Below, one piece after another: positions 50,403-62,545 of a DNA stretch of 64,000 nt (its first letter is position 1; every line of letters starts with the position of its first letter). The position numbers and the translations under genes are program-made. Source of the stretch: Eudromia elegans (lineage: Eukaryota; Chordata; Aves; Tinamiformes; Tinamidae); assembly GCA_003342815.1 (NCBI GenBank), contig PTEX01000280.1, forward strand, positions 561,771-625,770, given 5' to 3'. The notes under the pieces are model-generated. The model was not told the origin of the DNA and made no database searches. It saw only the letters and a list, made by a program, of their open reading frames with translations.

Positions 50403-53400
50403 TCTTCCTTTACACTTCTATCAACTGGTAGATAGAAGCTTTTTATAGCCCCAGCCATCACGACACCCGATCCTCCTCGCTGTACTGTGTTTAGCCCTAG
50501 GTTAGTACTCTTTCAATCCTGTCTTACGGAAGTCTGTCCTACCACTTTTTATTTCAAATGCTAAATTCAGTGGGATGAGTACTATCTCATTTTTGGTATA
50601 GGCATAAAACTGGTGTCCTTTGGAGGCCAGTTGTGCAGAACACGCCAGCCAACTTTTGGCTTGCTCCTTGGTCTGTGTGTTTTAGGGTTGCTTCTTACTG
50701 AGAAGAGAGGAAAAAGAGAGAGAGAGAGGGCTTTGCTAATGTGGCCCAGTGCTCAGAAGCTATGATTTCTCCCTTCCTCTGGCATAGCCTAAGCTTCCAG
50801 ATTTTGAGTGTCTGGAAGAAGCCTTTCTTTGGAAAGATAAGTATAGGCCAGTCAGCTTGTTATAGCCCAGAAAAACCTTATGCTAAATATACATTTGATA
50901 GCCAGAAAGGAAAATGGTAATTTGGTTTAGTATCTTGATGAAAGGGAACAACTAACTACACTTAAGCTGCTGAAATTGGGGGAAGGCTTCTCTCACCCCC
51001 TTGGCTAGGTCAGAGGCTCTGAAACTTGGCAAAAAAGTATTAATGTTTGGGAATAGGCAAGCTGCTAGGGAGCACTGCAAGCAGAGGAGATGTTTATTTA
51101 GACTTTGTGTGATGCAGAGAAAAGCAAGATATGGAAAATGTATCCAGGGCACAATATTTCATTGAGAATAAGTTCTTCATATACTGAAATTGTCATACAA
51201 GTATGACTGTCTTTAGTCTTTGCCTTGAAATAAGGACATGTAAAGAGGGAAAAGAAAAAGCTGAGCTACCTTCTTGCTTCATTTTACATGTTTTGTTGGA
51301 GCAAGTGTATGAATATAGACAGTGCCTTAAACTAAAGTGTGAGTAATCAAAACTTAAACGAGGCCTTCAGCTATGAACAGGCATCAGTGCTTTCCCCCTG
51401 CTTTTTCTGTTATTGGGTTCACCTGGAAGTCTTTGATTAGCTGAGAAGGTAAATGACTGAATTGAGAAAGAAAGTGTGATATTACAGCCTTTTAGAGGGA
51501 GGGAGTCTCCTTGGAGTGAAAAATGTGTGTAAATTGAAGTATTTGATTGGGGGGGTAATAGTGTGATGGAAACTGCATAGCTGTGAAATTCCTATGAGGA
51601 GATGAGCAGGCTCTGATCAGAGAACACAGTTTAATGAGAATGGAAATACTAAAACAAGTATGATGGTGGGTTAACTTTGAAGGCCTCAGTAGGGACTGAT
51701 TGTTATTTGTTTTTGAATGTGTTGCATTTTGTGACTGAAGGCAGAATTTGGAGATAGTTGTTAGCAGGTTTGTTTCTAGGTGCCAATCGGTAGCTTGAGG
51801 CACTAGCTTAAAACGTACAAACCTGCGTTGTATAGTGCAGATCTGTATACATGTAAGTCTATAGTTGCTGCATTAAGAAATGTTCCCTTGGAGCAGCACA
51901 GACTGGGGTCTGTTCTTGCTTGTTGTTTGGGGTTTTGGCTTTTTACTGACATTTCTCTTAACAGCACCCTGTGTTGGTGGGAGTCCCAAAGAAGTGAAGT
52001 TGAGGTCGCATCTCCTATTGTATCTTTTAAGCAATTAAATAGTTCAACTTTATAGCTCAGCTGAAGCAGCTTAGCACACCCTCCTGAAATGAGAAAAATG
52101 AAGCAGTTTAGTTTTACTGAGTCTTCTGCAAAGATAAGATCATGGCCTGTCTGATGTGGTTTGATGATGTCTGATCAGGGCCATCATGTGCTGATGGGAG
52201 CCAAGTGGGGACACAGCCTGATGTCTCTTGAGCAAGACAGAAAGGGAGACAGGAGTTGCTTCATGATTTAAGATGCTGTTTACACTTATTTGAACCAGCA
52301 CAGGCTTATCACTGAGCTCCAGATTCTGTAAAAGCCAGGCACTCCATCGGGTAACCCTATAATTTAGTCCTGGCCTGTAGGTTACAGTCCCAAGAGGCAG
52401 GAATGGACCTGCTTTACAGCTATGCTTGTGTGACCTTGGCCTGAGGGTATTCACGGCCTTGTGCTCTTGTGTCTCTCTATTCTCAAGCTGAGCTGTCGCA
52501 GTGGAAAGAGAAGTGGTTACTTGCCGCTTCTTTGAAGTTTAGCTGGTGCTTAGCCTTAGTTCCTGTCTTTTGGTTCCTTGTTTTTCACCCTCTGTGTTTG
52601 GGCCCTGACCCTTTTTGGGGTGCTGAAGATCAGCTGTTTCAATGGGATATTATTTCAGCTCTTAAATGTGTTGCAATACTCAGTATGCCTGCTACTGTTT
52701 CTGTCAGTTATGGTCTGGGGCAGTCACAAGAGTGGGTGAAAGCTAAAATACCTAGTAAAGTGATAGAGCAGTTAAGGTTATTTCAGTTTTAATTTACAGG
52801 TAGCTTCCCTTCACCACTCAGTCATATATAGGAGGATTATCAAAAGACGCCTCTGTTTTTAATTCCCCTTCCATCTCTTAAAACCTGCAATCTTTGTTAC
52901 CAGTTTTGTCACTGCTTTAATTCTGTGACTCCCTCTGACTACAATGCGTTGCCCAGTAAAACTCCAGAATACACAGCAGCAGGGAGACAGACCATAGCAC
53001 CACGATATTTTTGCAACTTTTTTTTATTATTATCATTCATAACTGATTTGACTAGGAAAGACTGTAGTTGTTTCTGTGTTTTTAGTTTCCAGTGGTACTG
53101 ACATTGCCTCAAATAAGCAATAGTAATAAAACGTCACTGTTGAACAGACTACTTTCCTGGACTTGTTTTTCTCCTTTTAAATACTGTTTTGCTATCTTTT
53201 TCTCTTCTGACTAACTGGCTTCCAGAAAACAGTTTCTTTTACTTTGGTCTTCTTGTTGCCATCTCTTTTGGTTGATTTTTAAATGACCTTACACAAAGCA
53301 CTAATTGAGTAAAGAGCTCTTTCGTTCACAAAACAACCGGTGTGACCATCGCTCCTTACATCTTGTTTTTTTCCAGAATTTTATTTGGCAAGTAGGATGG

Positions 53401-54193
53401 GTGTCTGTGGGAGGAAACAAAACGGAATTGAAGTTGGGGAAATTCAGGGCCAGGCTTTCAAGGGTGTGCCTCAAAGATGTGCGACCATGTGTCACCCTTG
53501 CAGATTGGGTAATTGCATATTTAGCTTCCCGTCTGTATCCATGTGTGGGAGGAAATGTAAGGTTTGTCTGCCATTAGGGAGATAGATGCACTGAAGGCAC
53601 CATCTTTTTAAAACTATTTTGAACCTAGTAGAATGGAAGAACTTATGCTATGGGGCCTGTTGCTTTGAAACCAGGGAGACTTCAGACCACAGGGGAGCCA
53701 CTGAGAACCCTTGGTTCAAGTTAGCTGAAATATGATTTTTTTGTGTGTGCGTGTGTGTCTCTATTTACATTAATACTGGTTCACAGCAATTTAACTTCCT
53801 CATCCTTGAGCTCTGCAGTAACCCAGCTGGCAAAACCTGTAGCACAACTGGGGCAAGAAGCATCCTGCCTGTCTCTCTCCGGCTGTGGAGCCTGTGCATT
53901 GCTAAGGACTGACAGTCTGGAAGGACAATAGTCGCTTCTGCACTTGGAGCTTGCTGCCTCTTTCGTAAGAGGCACACTTTCTTTCTGGTATCTCTTGTTG
54001 ATGCCTTCACTTCCTGCTTGAGTTTACTTAGGACTGAACAGTACAAAGTATATCACTCTTCTTATTCCTCTGGGAAGAGGAAAAACCTACACCAAGGGAC
54101 TAAAAAATTCACTCCTACTTTTCTGTCTGACTAGTAACTACTGCTAGTAATTGTGGTGTTAACCCATTTTGAAGTATGTGCTTTGTTGTGATG

Positions 54194-54210
54194 GTTTGTT
54201 TGTTTGTTTG
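54194..54210. repeat. (TTTG)n microsatellite
   Basis: About four TTTG units in intergenic DNA. Confidence 0.75.
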
Positions 54211-55081
54211 GCCTTTGAACAGCAGATTTACTCCATCTACTATGAGTTATAATGATCAATATATCCTTAAGACTGCTTGTGCCTTTCTGACGGGGAAAAA
54301 ATCGCCTCAATAGCCATATCTTCTTGATGTTGTCACTTGAGTAGCTTGGAGTACGGCTGCTGGAAAAGGAAGAAGACAGAGAGGGCACTTAGATGTCAAT
54401 GTTTGGTGGCAGTGAGGAGAGAAGTAGAAAATGCTAAGGTTTTCTTGTAAATAGTATTGATAGTTAACAAAAAGAATAAGCTAAAATTTGATTTTCATGT
54501 TTCTATTTGGTATTTCTAGCCTCCTACCTGATGATGTTCACCTTCCATTTAGGGTCTTTCTGCTTATAACTGGAAAATAAGCTAATTCTAATTCTAACAA
54601 TAAATATACTTGCTCACTAGTCCTCAAAAACTACTCCCTGCAATTACCATTGTGGTGACTTCACACAGTATATGATAGTGTTAGTGGTAAAAATTTATTC
54701 TGTCATAACCCACCTGTTGAAATGTGAGTTCAAAACATGCACCACAGTTTGTGTGCAGTTTGTATAACCTGTTTTGAAATATCTGTTTTGAAATTTTAAG
54801 TATCTGAAATGCAAGTTAAAACCTATTTCTGTCATGGAAGTGGATGATAGGGACTTATTCCTTGAAACAACATTGAGGTTTTTTGTTTGTTTACTGTGCA
54901 TATTTCTTTATTTTGCTTGGAAGATAGAGGAGGAATGAAGTTAACATCATATTTCTCTATGTCTGCCTGTCTTTGGAATTAAGTTAGGAGTTGGCATCTG
55001 TGAGCCCTAATGGAAGGTTACTCTTGCCAGAAATGCAGGTAAAGCTAAATGTGTGTTAATTTTATCTTGCTTCTATTGCAG

Positions 55082-55161
55082 AGTTGCATCAGAAGGGGCT
55101 ACCCACAGAGCTTACTTTCTACCTAGGCAAACAGCTTGTCTTTTACCTTCTGTATCTGAAG
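55082..55161 (+). other. Candidate 80-bp exon (splice signals only)
   Basis: The acceptor side is a pyrimidine-rich TTATCTTGCTTCTATTGCAG ending at 55081. The donor side is CTGAAG|GTAAAC at 55161/55162. Two of three frames are open across the 80 bases; one begins LHQKGLPTELTFYLGK and ends exactly at the donor AAG. I recognise no protein family. It could be an exon of an unannotated non-coding transcript or a chance pairing of splice-like words. Confidence 0.2.
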
Positions 55162-55529
55162 GTAAACTTTTAAAATTGAGTATTTTCGTCATAGCACTCA
55201 ATCTTTAACCCTTAGTTATGGAAACTGAGGTGGTAAGAGAACAATTTTATGGAAATGCACACAAGGACACTTTCTAATGCTGATTGGTAGCAAGTTTTGT
55301 GGAAAAGGTGTTTGAAATGTTCACTGCAGAGAGTAGTATTTGCCTTTAGGGGCAAGACCTAGAGTGCCTATGTGCTAGTAGACTTCTCTTGCTTGTATCT
55401 CTAATGTCAGTTTATGACGAGAGATGCTTGAAGGTCTTATCCTGAAGAACTTGTTCAGTTATTTAGTATTTAGTAGTTGTAAAGGTTGTAGTAGCGTAAC
55501 TTCATTTATCTTTGGTATGTTATATAATT
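55162..55529. other. Intergenic DNA, nothing recognised
   Basis: Short AT-rich single-copy stretch between the candidate exon and the old CR1 copy. No gene or repeat is visible. Confidence 0.5.
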
Positions 55530-55940
55530 ATTGGAAAACTGGGATGGGAAGGGAACTCTGGAGATTATCTGGTCTAACCTTCTTCCCTGCTCAAGTGGAG
55601 TCTGCTGCAGCAGATTGCCCAGGACTTTGTCTGGTAGAATTTTGGATATCTCCGAGGATGGAGTCTCCACGACTTGTCTCGGCAACCTGTTGCAGTGTTC
55701 AACCACTCTCACAGTAAAGTAGTAGGGTTTCTTTTCTTGCATTAGGTGGAACTTCCTCTGTTTCAGTTTGTGCCCATTGCTGCTTCGGCTGTCACTGGAT
55801 GTCACTAGGAAGAGTGTGATCCCATCTTCTTCATAGCTTCTCATCAAAAATATATAAACATTTCATAAGGTTCCCCCCCTCAGCCTTCTCTTCCCCAAGG
55901 CATAGTCCCAGTGCTCTCAGCCTCTGCTGTCCTCATTCTG
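55530..55940 (-). mobile_element. Old, divergent CR1 LINE 3' fragment, minus orientation
   Basis: On the minus strand the decayed ORF2 C-terminus is readable: DGITLFLVTSSDSRSSNGHK, KFHLMQEKKPYYFTVRVVEH and CNRLPRQVVETPSSEISK. It is followed by a degenerate 3' UTR. The copy is clearly older than those at 24583 and 34893. It is truncated near 55940 and cannot encode an active protein. Confidence 0.88.
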
Positions 55941-58900
55941 TCTGTGGTTTTGTGCCCCACACTTAACTGACTTGCTGAAATAGTTACACTAGTGAAAATA
56001 ATGTTGTCATCAGAAATCTTGTAGAAAAACATTATGGGGTAAAAAAACTAAAAAAGTCTATTTAACTATAACTACATTTAAAAAGAAATTAATATGCAGA
56101 TACATTTCTGAGGGCTGTAAAGCCTAGAAAATACAGGAAACTTCAGTTGTGCAATAACAAAACTTTCCGAGGAGTTTCTGGATTTCTGGAAGATGTGGGT
56201 AGGAGAACAATTTAATTCTAAACAACTTGGATTTTTATTATTTTCATGAAAATTCTTTAAAGATTGGTGTGGAATACAAGGGCAGTGTGAACACAATGGA
56301 ATGGCAACTAGTATGGGTATACATATTATCCTTTACCAGATGGTTGATAGGTTTGTTAATGCTCCCAGGAGATCTGGGCTAGGACATCTTCTAAATAGGT
56401 GTCTCATTTAACATAGGAAGTGACAGGCTGCAAGATCTTTTCTAGAAAAGCTTTGTTTTAAGCTCTCTGAGAAAGTTATGTACTTTTTAACGTTAATGTG
56501 CCCAAAGCCTGCTTCTGTTGCCTTGCTGTAACTCTGGATTTTATGTAGACCTTTTAGTAAAACCGAAGAGGAATCCTTGTTCAGGAAAGCATGGACAGCC
56601 TGTGCTCCTTGATAAGACACCTCTTAGCTTTGTGAAGATGCATTCAGTACCTGCCAAAGCTAAAGAAAGGTGCATACAAGAAGTGCCTGATCATCCTCCT
56701 TAATTGTTCTTCATTAAATTCACTCTCCTCTTTCACTTCTGTGAAAATGTCATTGCTTTGGTAGAAGCACAGTGCATAAATTCAACTGAACTAGTTCCTT
56801 TATGGCTTAAGTCATCTTCTTAGAGTGAATTTATATCCATTTAAAAAGAGTGTTATTGTCCCTGGTCTTGCCGAGGCGCAGTAATACTGTTGTGATGGAT
56901 CTCATAGTCTTTGTGAGAGGAAAAACTCGGAATGAATGAGTTGTATGCAGCACCCAAATTATCCCTGTGCAGATGTGCACAGGATCCATGGTGATGGGCT
57001 GTACTTGAACTTCTGGGCAGGTTCAGAGAAAATGGAAGTGTTTGGGCTCAGAAATAGTTTTCTGCCTGGATGATCATGCTTTTCAGAGAGCGAGGATGAG
57101 GCATTAAGTCATCTATGTCTGTGGGTGCTGGTTAATAATATTACTATTTCAACCTGTTGTTATTCAAGCAGGGAGGAAGGCCTTGGCAGTGGCTGACCCA
57201 TTTTGAGAATGAAGCCAAAGGAATGCATCTTAAGCAATATACTCCTTTCTAAGCACACACAAAATCAAAGTAGTTGCTATGACAAAATACAAATGTATTC
57301 AAATTTTTCCTGTTTTGAATGAGTGAGATCTAAATCTCGTGTGCTTAGACTTTGCAGCTTTGTGGAGGGATGATCTTCTGACTTCTGGAAAACGCAGCTG
57401 TTCATTCATGTGATGCTTCTTGCACTGTAGTATGCTGTATCTTTTCCTAGCTTATTATCAGGAAATATTGCATGTTTTTCCAATTGCTTGTGATGTTACT
57501 GTAGCCAGTGCTCTAGGCTGAGTGTTAGTGGTCTGTATTCCAGGTTCTCAGACTTGAATAAAAACTTCTGAGGCAATTTCCATTTTAAGGCAAACTCACT
57601 TTTATTGTCTGTCTTCTTCATAAATTCACTGTGACATAAAAAAGTCCTAAAACATTGAGTCTGCCTGTAGCTTGTCATGTATAAAAATACGTATATGTGC
57701 ATATATATGTATGGGGAAGATATAGATACATGAATGTATTTTTTAACATAAATTTACGTGTACGGTGGGTATGTAAGTATTTTCAGGATATGAAGCTTGT
57801 GAACTTGTGTCTTCCTGTATATTAAAGTACTGAGTTCTGTGGCAACTTTAACTCTTTCCTAATAATAGTTTTATTCCGGACAGCGCTGGTGTTCTGAGTC
57901 TGCAGGCTGAGTAGGGGAGACCGTCACTTGTCCAAGTGAGCGTGGCTCAGAAGCTCGACCTGGAGTGGAGACACGATATGTTGTCAGCCAAGTAGAGCCT
58001 TCTCCTCTCCTCGTCCCCTCCCCACATGCCCTGGGGCTGCATTGGCCTGAGATGCACTGTGTGTCTGACCTGGTGTGATGTGTGGCGTGCTAGACTGCTG
58101 CTGCTTTTTATTCCCCCAAGACCGAGCTAGCATTGTCCGGGCGTGTGACTCTTGCTCAGACAAGTCTGAACTACGACTTTAGTCTTTTAAAATCATTTGA
58201 CACATGGATTTCACTGAGTTGACTCTCCGGCTGGATGCTTCCATGGGGATTTAGCATGGGGTCCAAATATTTGATCCTTAGTAGGATCTCTGCCTGAGCT
58301 CATACCTGCAGACCTCTTTTCTGTCTTCTGGGAACAGTGGGGATATCAAAATGTCCTGTTGATTATTTTTCCTCAGGTTCAATTTGTAGGTTGTTTTGGG
58401 GGTAACCTGTAACAGGGAAACAGATTTGCAAAGGAACTTGGTAGAACATGGAGAGTACACAGGCTGAGGCCAACTGCTTGGCTCTATCTTCTTGTAGCTC
58501 TGAAGACTTATTTGGGCTGGGATGGCTTCACAGGGTTCTGTTTAACTCCTTGATGATATTGGAACTGTATCTAGGAAATCTAGCTCTAACTGAGGTTGGC
58601 AGTTCTGCAGCGGAAACAAATCCCTCTGCTACAGAAACAATATGCCATTTTCTCCCTTTCTCCTCTGTTTAAAGTGCTCTCTGTGACTGCATTTTCCATT
58701 CTGTTGCTTATTTGAAAGTCTTTCAGTGTTACTGAGACTTTACTGATCTCTGTTTCTTGGGTCTGTAGAAAGATAGGAGGAACTCTGGCCGCTGAGTGGA
58801 GGAGACAGGAAAGTAAACATTTTGGCAAGAAAAGGCAGCTGGTGAGGTTTAATAATTGGCCACTGTTTGCAGTTTGTGAGAGCAGAATTTGTCGTAGGTG

Positions 58901-61469
58901 CAGAAAGATCCTGTATTCAGGCAAAATGATTTTGTGAAAGAGAAATCATAAAAAAAAAATCAAACGACTGACATCCTTAGGGTAGATATACTGTACACCT
59001 AATCATTATGTGTCCTTGAATGGAAAAGCAAAAAGTGGGAATTGGATATCTTAGTTATACTATTGGGTTTCTGAGAAGCTATGAAGCATTTTAGTTTACA
59101 AGTAACTTGACACAAATATAATAACATCTGACTTTGAAAATCTATGCAAGGTAAATTTCTTGAGGAAGAAATGGCGATAGAAAAACCTGAGCAAAGCTGC
59201 CACTGTTTAATTTCTTCAAGATCACGTGAAAGAAGAAAACCGAGTTTGAGATCTTGCTGGTAGCTTTTGATGCACTTGTCATGATCAATGTGTGCTGCTT
59301 AGAAAGTAAGGTTTATAAGCAGAGTTTATTTTCTTCTCTCTCTTAAATGGTAACCTGCTTCTCAGTCAGAACCCACCTCTCTCTCTAGAATAGTTGGTGT
59401 GTTGTTTTGCGCTACTGTGCTTGTTGGTAAGGAACAGAGGAGTTTTATTATTTTCCTGGCATGGAGATTGGAAATTCTTTTTCTGCTCTGATGTTGAAGA
59501 AAAATGAATGTAGTGTGCACAAGCCTGCCTGAAAGTTAATGAGATTTTGTTCTGCTTTTGGTCAAATGATTTTGAGGGTTGTCTTTACTCTCCTGGCAGG
59601 AGCACTGGAGAAACAGAGTCCTGACAGAGCCTTGACTCCTGGGAGACTGAGGCACAACTCTCCCTCCCTTGAGCTGCAGAAATTGCTATTGTCTAAGCAA
59701 GCAGTAGATGGTGAGCTACCTGCAAGTGAAGTCAATATACTTTCTTGGCACCTTCTTGATAGGACTGTGAATGATGGTCATACAGGCAGCTTAGGATCTT
59801 TCAGAAGTGTGCCCATGGCTTTGTAACAGGTTGCCTGTTTTCTAGCAGTTGTCTGGTTTGCTTAAGACTCAGTTTTTAAAACATTTTTTTTTTTTATGGA
59901 ATAGACTTGCTTCTTCCTTTGCTACCTAACAAAATGCTGGGCAGTATTTATTTTGGATACTCTGTGCTCAAGATAAAAGCCCTTAAAGAAAATATATTGT
60001 TATTTGATAATTTGAAGTAGTTAATTTCTAAGATAAGGATTTTGAGATATTAAAGACTTTGCTGCAAATATTGTTGCAGCTGTCTTCCAGCAAGTTCCAT
60101 GAAAGTTCAATTAGTGTTGGTGCCGGGAAGAGGATCTCATCTAGCATAGCCCGTTGAAGAGGCTAGTTTTTCTAACAGTCAGCATCTACAAAGATAGAAG
60201 AAATTTTTGGAGGTTGTGTCATGTTTGGTTATTTTTACCAAATGAATGGGTATAGGAATACCTGGAAGATACAGACAGTTACAGATATTTTATATGGAGG
60301 ACATAGAGCATTTCTGTTCTGTCCAATCAGGGAACTAAGGGTTTTGCACCAGGAGCTACATTCTATTTTCTTCTATTATAAAACTTCTACCTCTATTAGG
60401 CTAAGTAAGAGTAATTCTGCACTGAAGAGCCACAAGTTTGGGGGATCTTAGAGAAGCTGGAGCTAGAACAGAGAACTACATAAAAACCTTCCAGACCTCT
60501 GTCCCAAACAGGACTGAAACAGGGGAAGAAATAATAAGAAAGGCTATTTCAATTGCATTCTACAAGTATGTTTTTTTGTGCATGTGTTGTTGTTGATGGT
60601 TGTTTTTCTAAAAACTACCGTAAGCTGTATACAAGGGATGGCTTAAAGCACCAGAGCTGGGCCTGATCTGCATAGCTAAGACTTGCACAAGGACCAGGCC
60701 TTGTCTGCTTGACTGCTAGCTTGTCTTGCACAGTGCTCGCAACTTGTGCCTATCTCTGCTCTTTGTGACAGAACTGAATCCTGGCGTAAATAAGACTGTC
60801 AGCACTGTTATATAAGCATATGATACCAAAATAGAGAAATCTATCTTCAATTCTGATTATTTTTCCAGACTAGTATCACATATGAGTGTGTCACAGAGCA
60901 CACTTCATGCTGGAATTCATGAAGACCATCCTTGATGTTTCATCCATTCCTATCATGTTTAGTAGCAAACGCATATCACACAAACACTAAGGGGTTTTAA
61001 TGGAATAAACTGTGAGGTGAAATATAAGAGGTTTGAAACAAACTAAAATTGGAACTTTGCTCACTGTCATGTGCTGTCTTTACTGATATGATCACAGTTA
61101 GTTTCCCCACCCTCCTTGCAACATTTGCCTTAGTCTGGTCACCTCATGGAAAATACCCACTAGATGATGAGCCATAAAGTTTCTGTCTTGCTGGAAGGCA
61201 TGCCTCCAGAGCAGAGTTGAAGTTAATCGCTTCATGGCTTTCTTAGAGCCATATTATTGTATGTTTCTTAAAGTATTACAAAAAGAATCTATACAAATTA
61301 AGTGAGGAGGATATAGGGAAACGGAGAATATAGGCAAAACAGGGGTCATGATTTCATCCTGGGGAGAAGGCATATTTCTTCCTAATTAAGACCTGATTCT
61401 TCCTATAGCACAAGAAATACTCTAAACATCTTTGTTTAAAAAGCTGCTGTCTCAGTAGCAGAAGACTTC

Positions 61470-61489
61470 TTTTTTTTTTTTTTTTTTTT
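61470..61489. repeat. Poly(T) run, 20 T
   Basis: Uninterrupted T run in intergenic sequence. Confidence 0.9.
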
Positions 61490-62253
61490 AATGGCCCAGA
61501 GCTGAACTACTTTAACCAGAAGACCATCTTGTTTCCATATCCTTCCTCGTGTAACATCCTACTTCAGTGGAAAACGAAGGCCAACAAAGAACAACCTCTT
61601 TTGGTTATATAGCTCTGACTCATCTCTAGGGCAAGACTCTGTGTTTCAGCATGAGTATTCTGGGGAGGATGGAAGAAGGATGCTGCAGTGAAATTAAACA
61701 TGATGCTTTTGCCTGTTTTCCATTTGCCTAGGGTGTTTTCTGGCTTGTGAAAACAGGTCTTTGGAATACGTCTTCTGAAATTATTTTTGTAGTATTTATA
61801 GATATAATTTTGAAACTTTTAAAAGCAAATGCTGCCATGTAATGTCATGCTAGTATCCAGATGGAGTCACTCCCTAAATGGCAGAATCTAACAAAAGGAT
61901 CATGCCACTTCAGCTAATGAAGTGATTGATACAGCGACAGTTTCCTGTGATCAGGACGAGAGGAAGGGTTGCTTTATTAAGTAGGTACCTTGTACCAGGT
62001 ATCTGGTGGCAGGACTTGGCATCTTGGAATCCCCTTGTGAGATATTAGAAGGGAGTCCTCAGACGCAGCTGGAAGAGGATTGGTCTGACCCAAGCAGCTG
62101 TGTTTTATTTCAAAGCTCGCAGAAGCCTCTGCTGCCTTTTTAAAAAAAAAATGGGGAGTGGGTGGGTTTGAGGGGACATACTCAAGTAGCTAGTAGAAGA
62201 TATAATACAGTCTTATATGCAAAGATGTGTATCTGTTTCTAGGAGGATGTTTT

Positions 62254-62270
62254 TTATTATTATTATTATT
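62254..62270. repeat. (TTA)n microsatellite
   Basis: About five TTA/ATT units following a T run. Confidence 0.8.
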
Positions 62271-62531
62271 ACAAGGTTATTATTGAAAAAGAGCAAAAAT
62301 AATGCACAAAAAGATCATATTGGGAGATGGAGCAAAGGGAAAGCAATTAATTTTCAGTAGGCATAAAAGGACTCATATAGTCTGGCTTAGGTGGTCAAAC
62401 GCGTATGTCTGCCTAACAGAGCTTGAGATAAAGCTTGAAACTGAGGAACATGGTTATTGCTGCCGTTAGCAAGACGGCTCTAAGCGTTAAACTAATCTTA
62501 TATGGCCCTTAATCTTATTAAAGAGTATTTG

Positions 62532-62545
62532 TTGCCCTCTAGTGT
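62532..62545 (-). promoter_or_regulatory. Strong CTCF-like motif
   Basis: The minus strand reads ACACTAGAGGGCAA, matching CTCF consensus CCASYAGRKGGCRC at 12 of 14 positions, including the whole central core; only the two end bases differ. It sits in repeat-free sequence (about 62470-62610) that looks more constrained than its surroundings. Binding is inferred. Confidence 0.4.

Larger units (their letters stand above)
45134..55081. other. Intergenic DNA, no gene recognised
   Basis: AT-rich DNA with microsatellites (TTTG)n, (CA)n, (TA)n. Open frames such as 52469-52792 and 53305-53577 have no recognisable protein features. No transposon copy was identified in this 10 kb. Confidence 0.5.

Noticed and set aside
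59539..59826. 95-codon open frame with protein-like composition
   Set aside because: No recognisable family, no splice or promoter context, and length within chance expectation.
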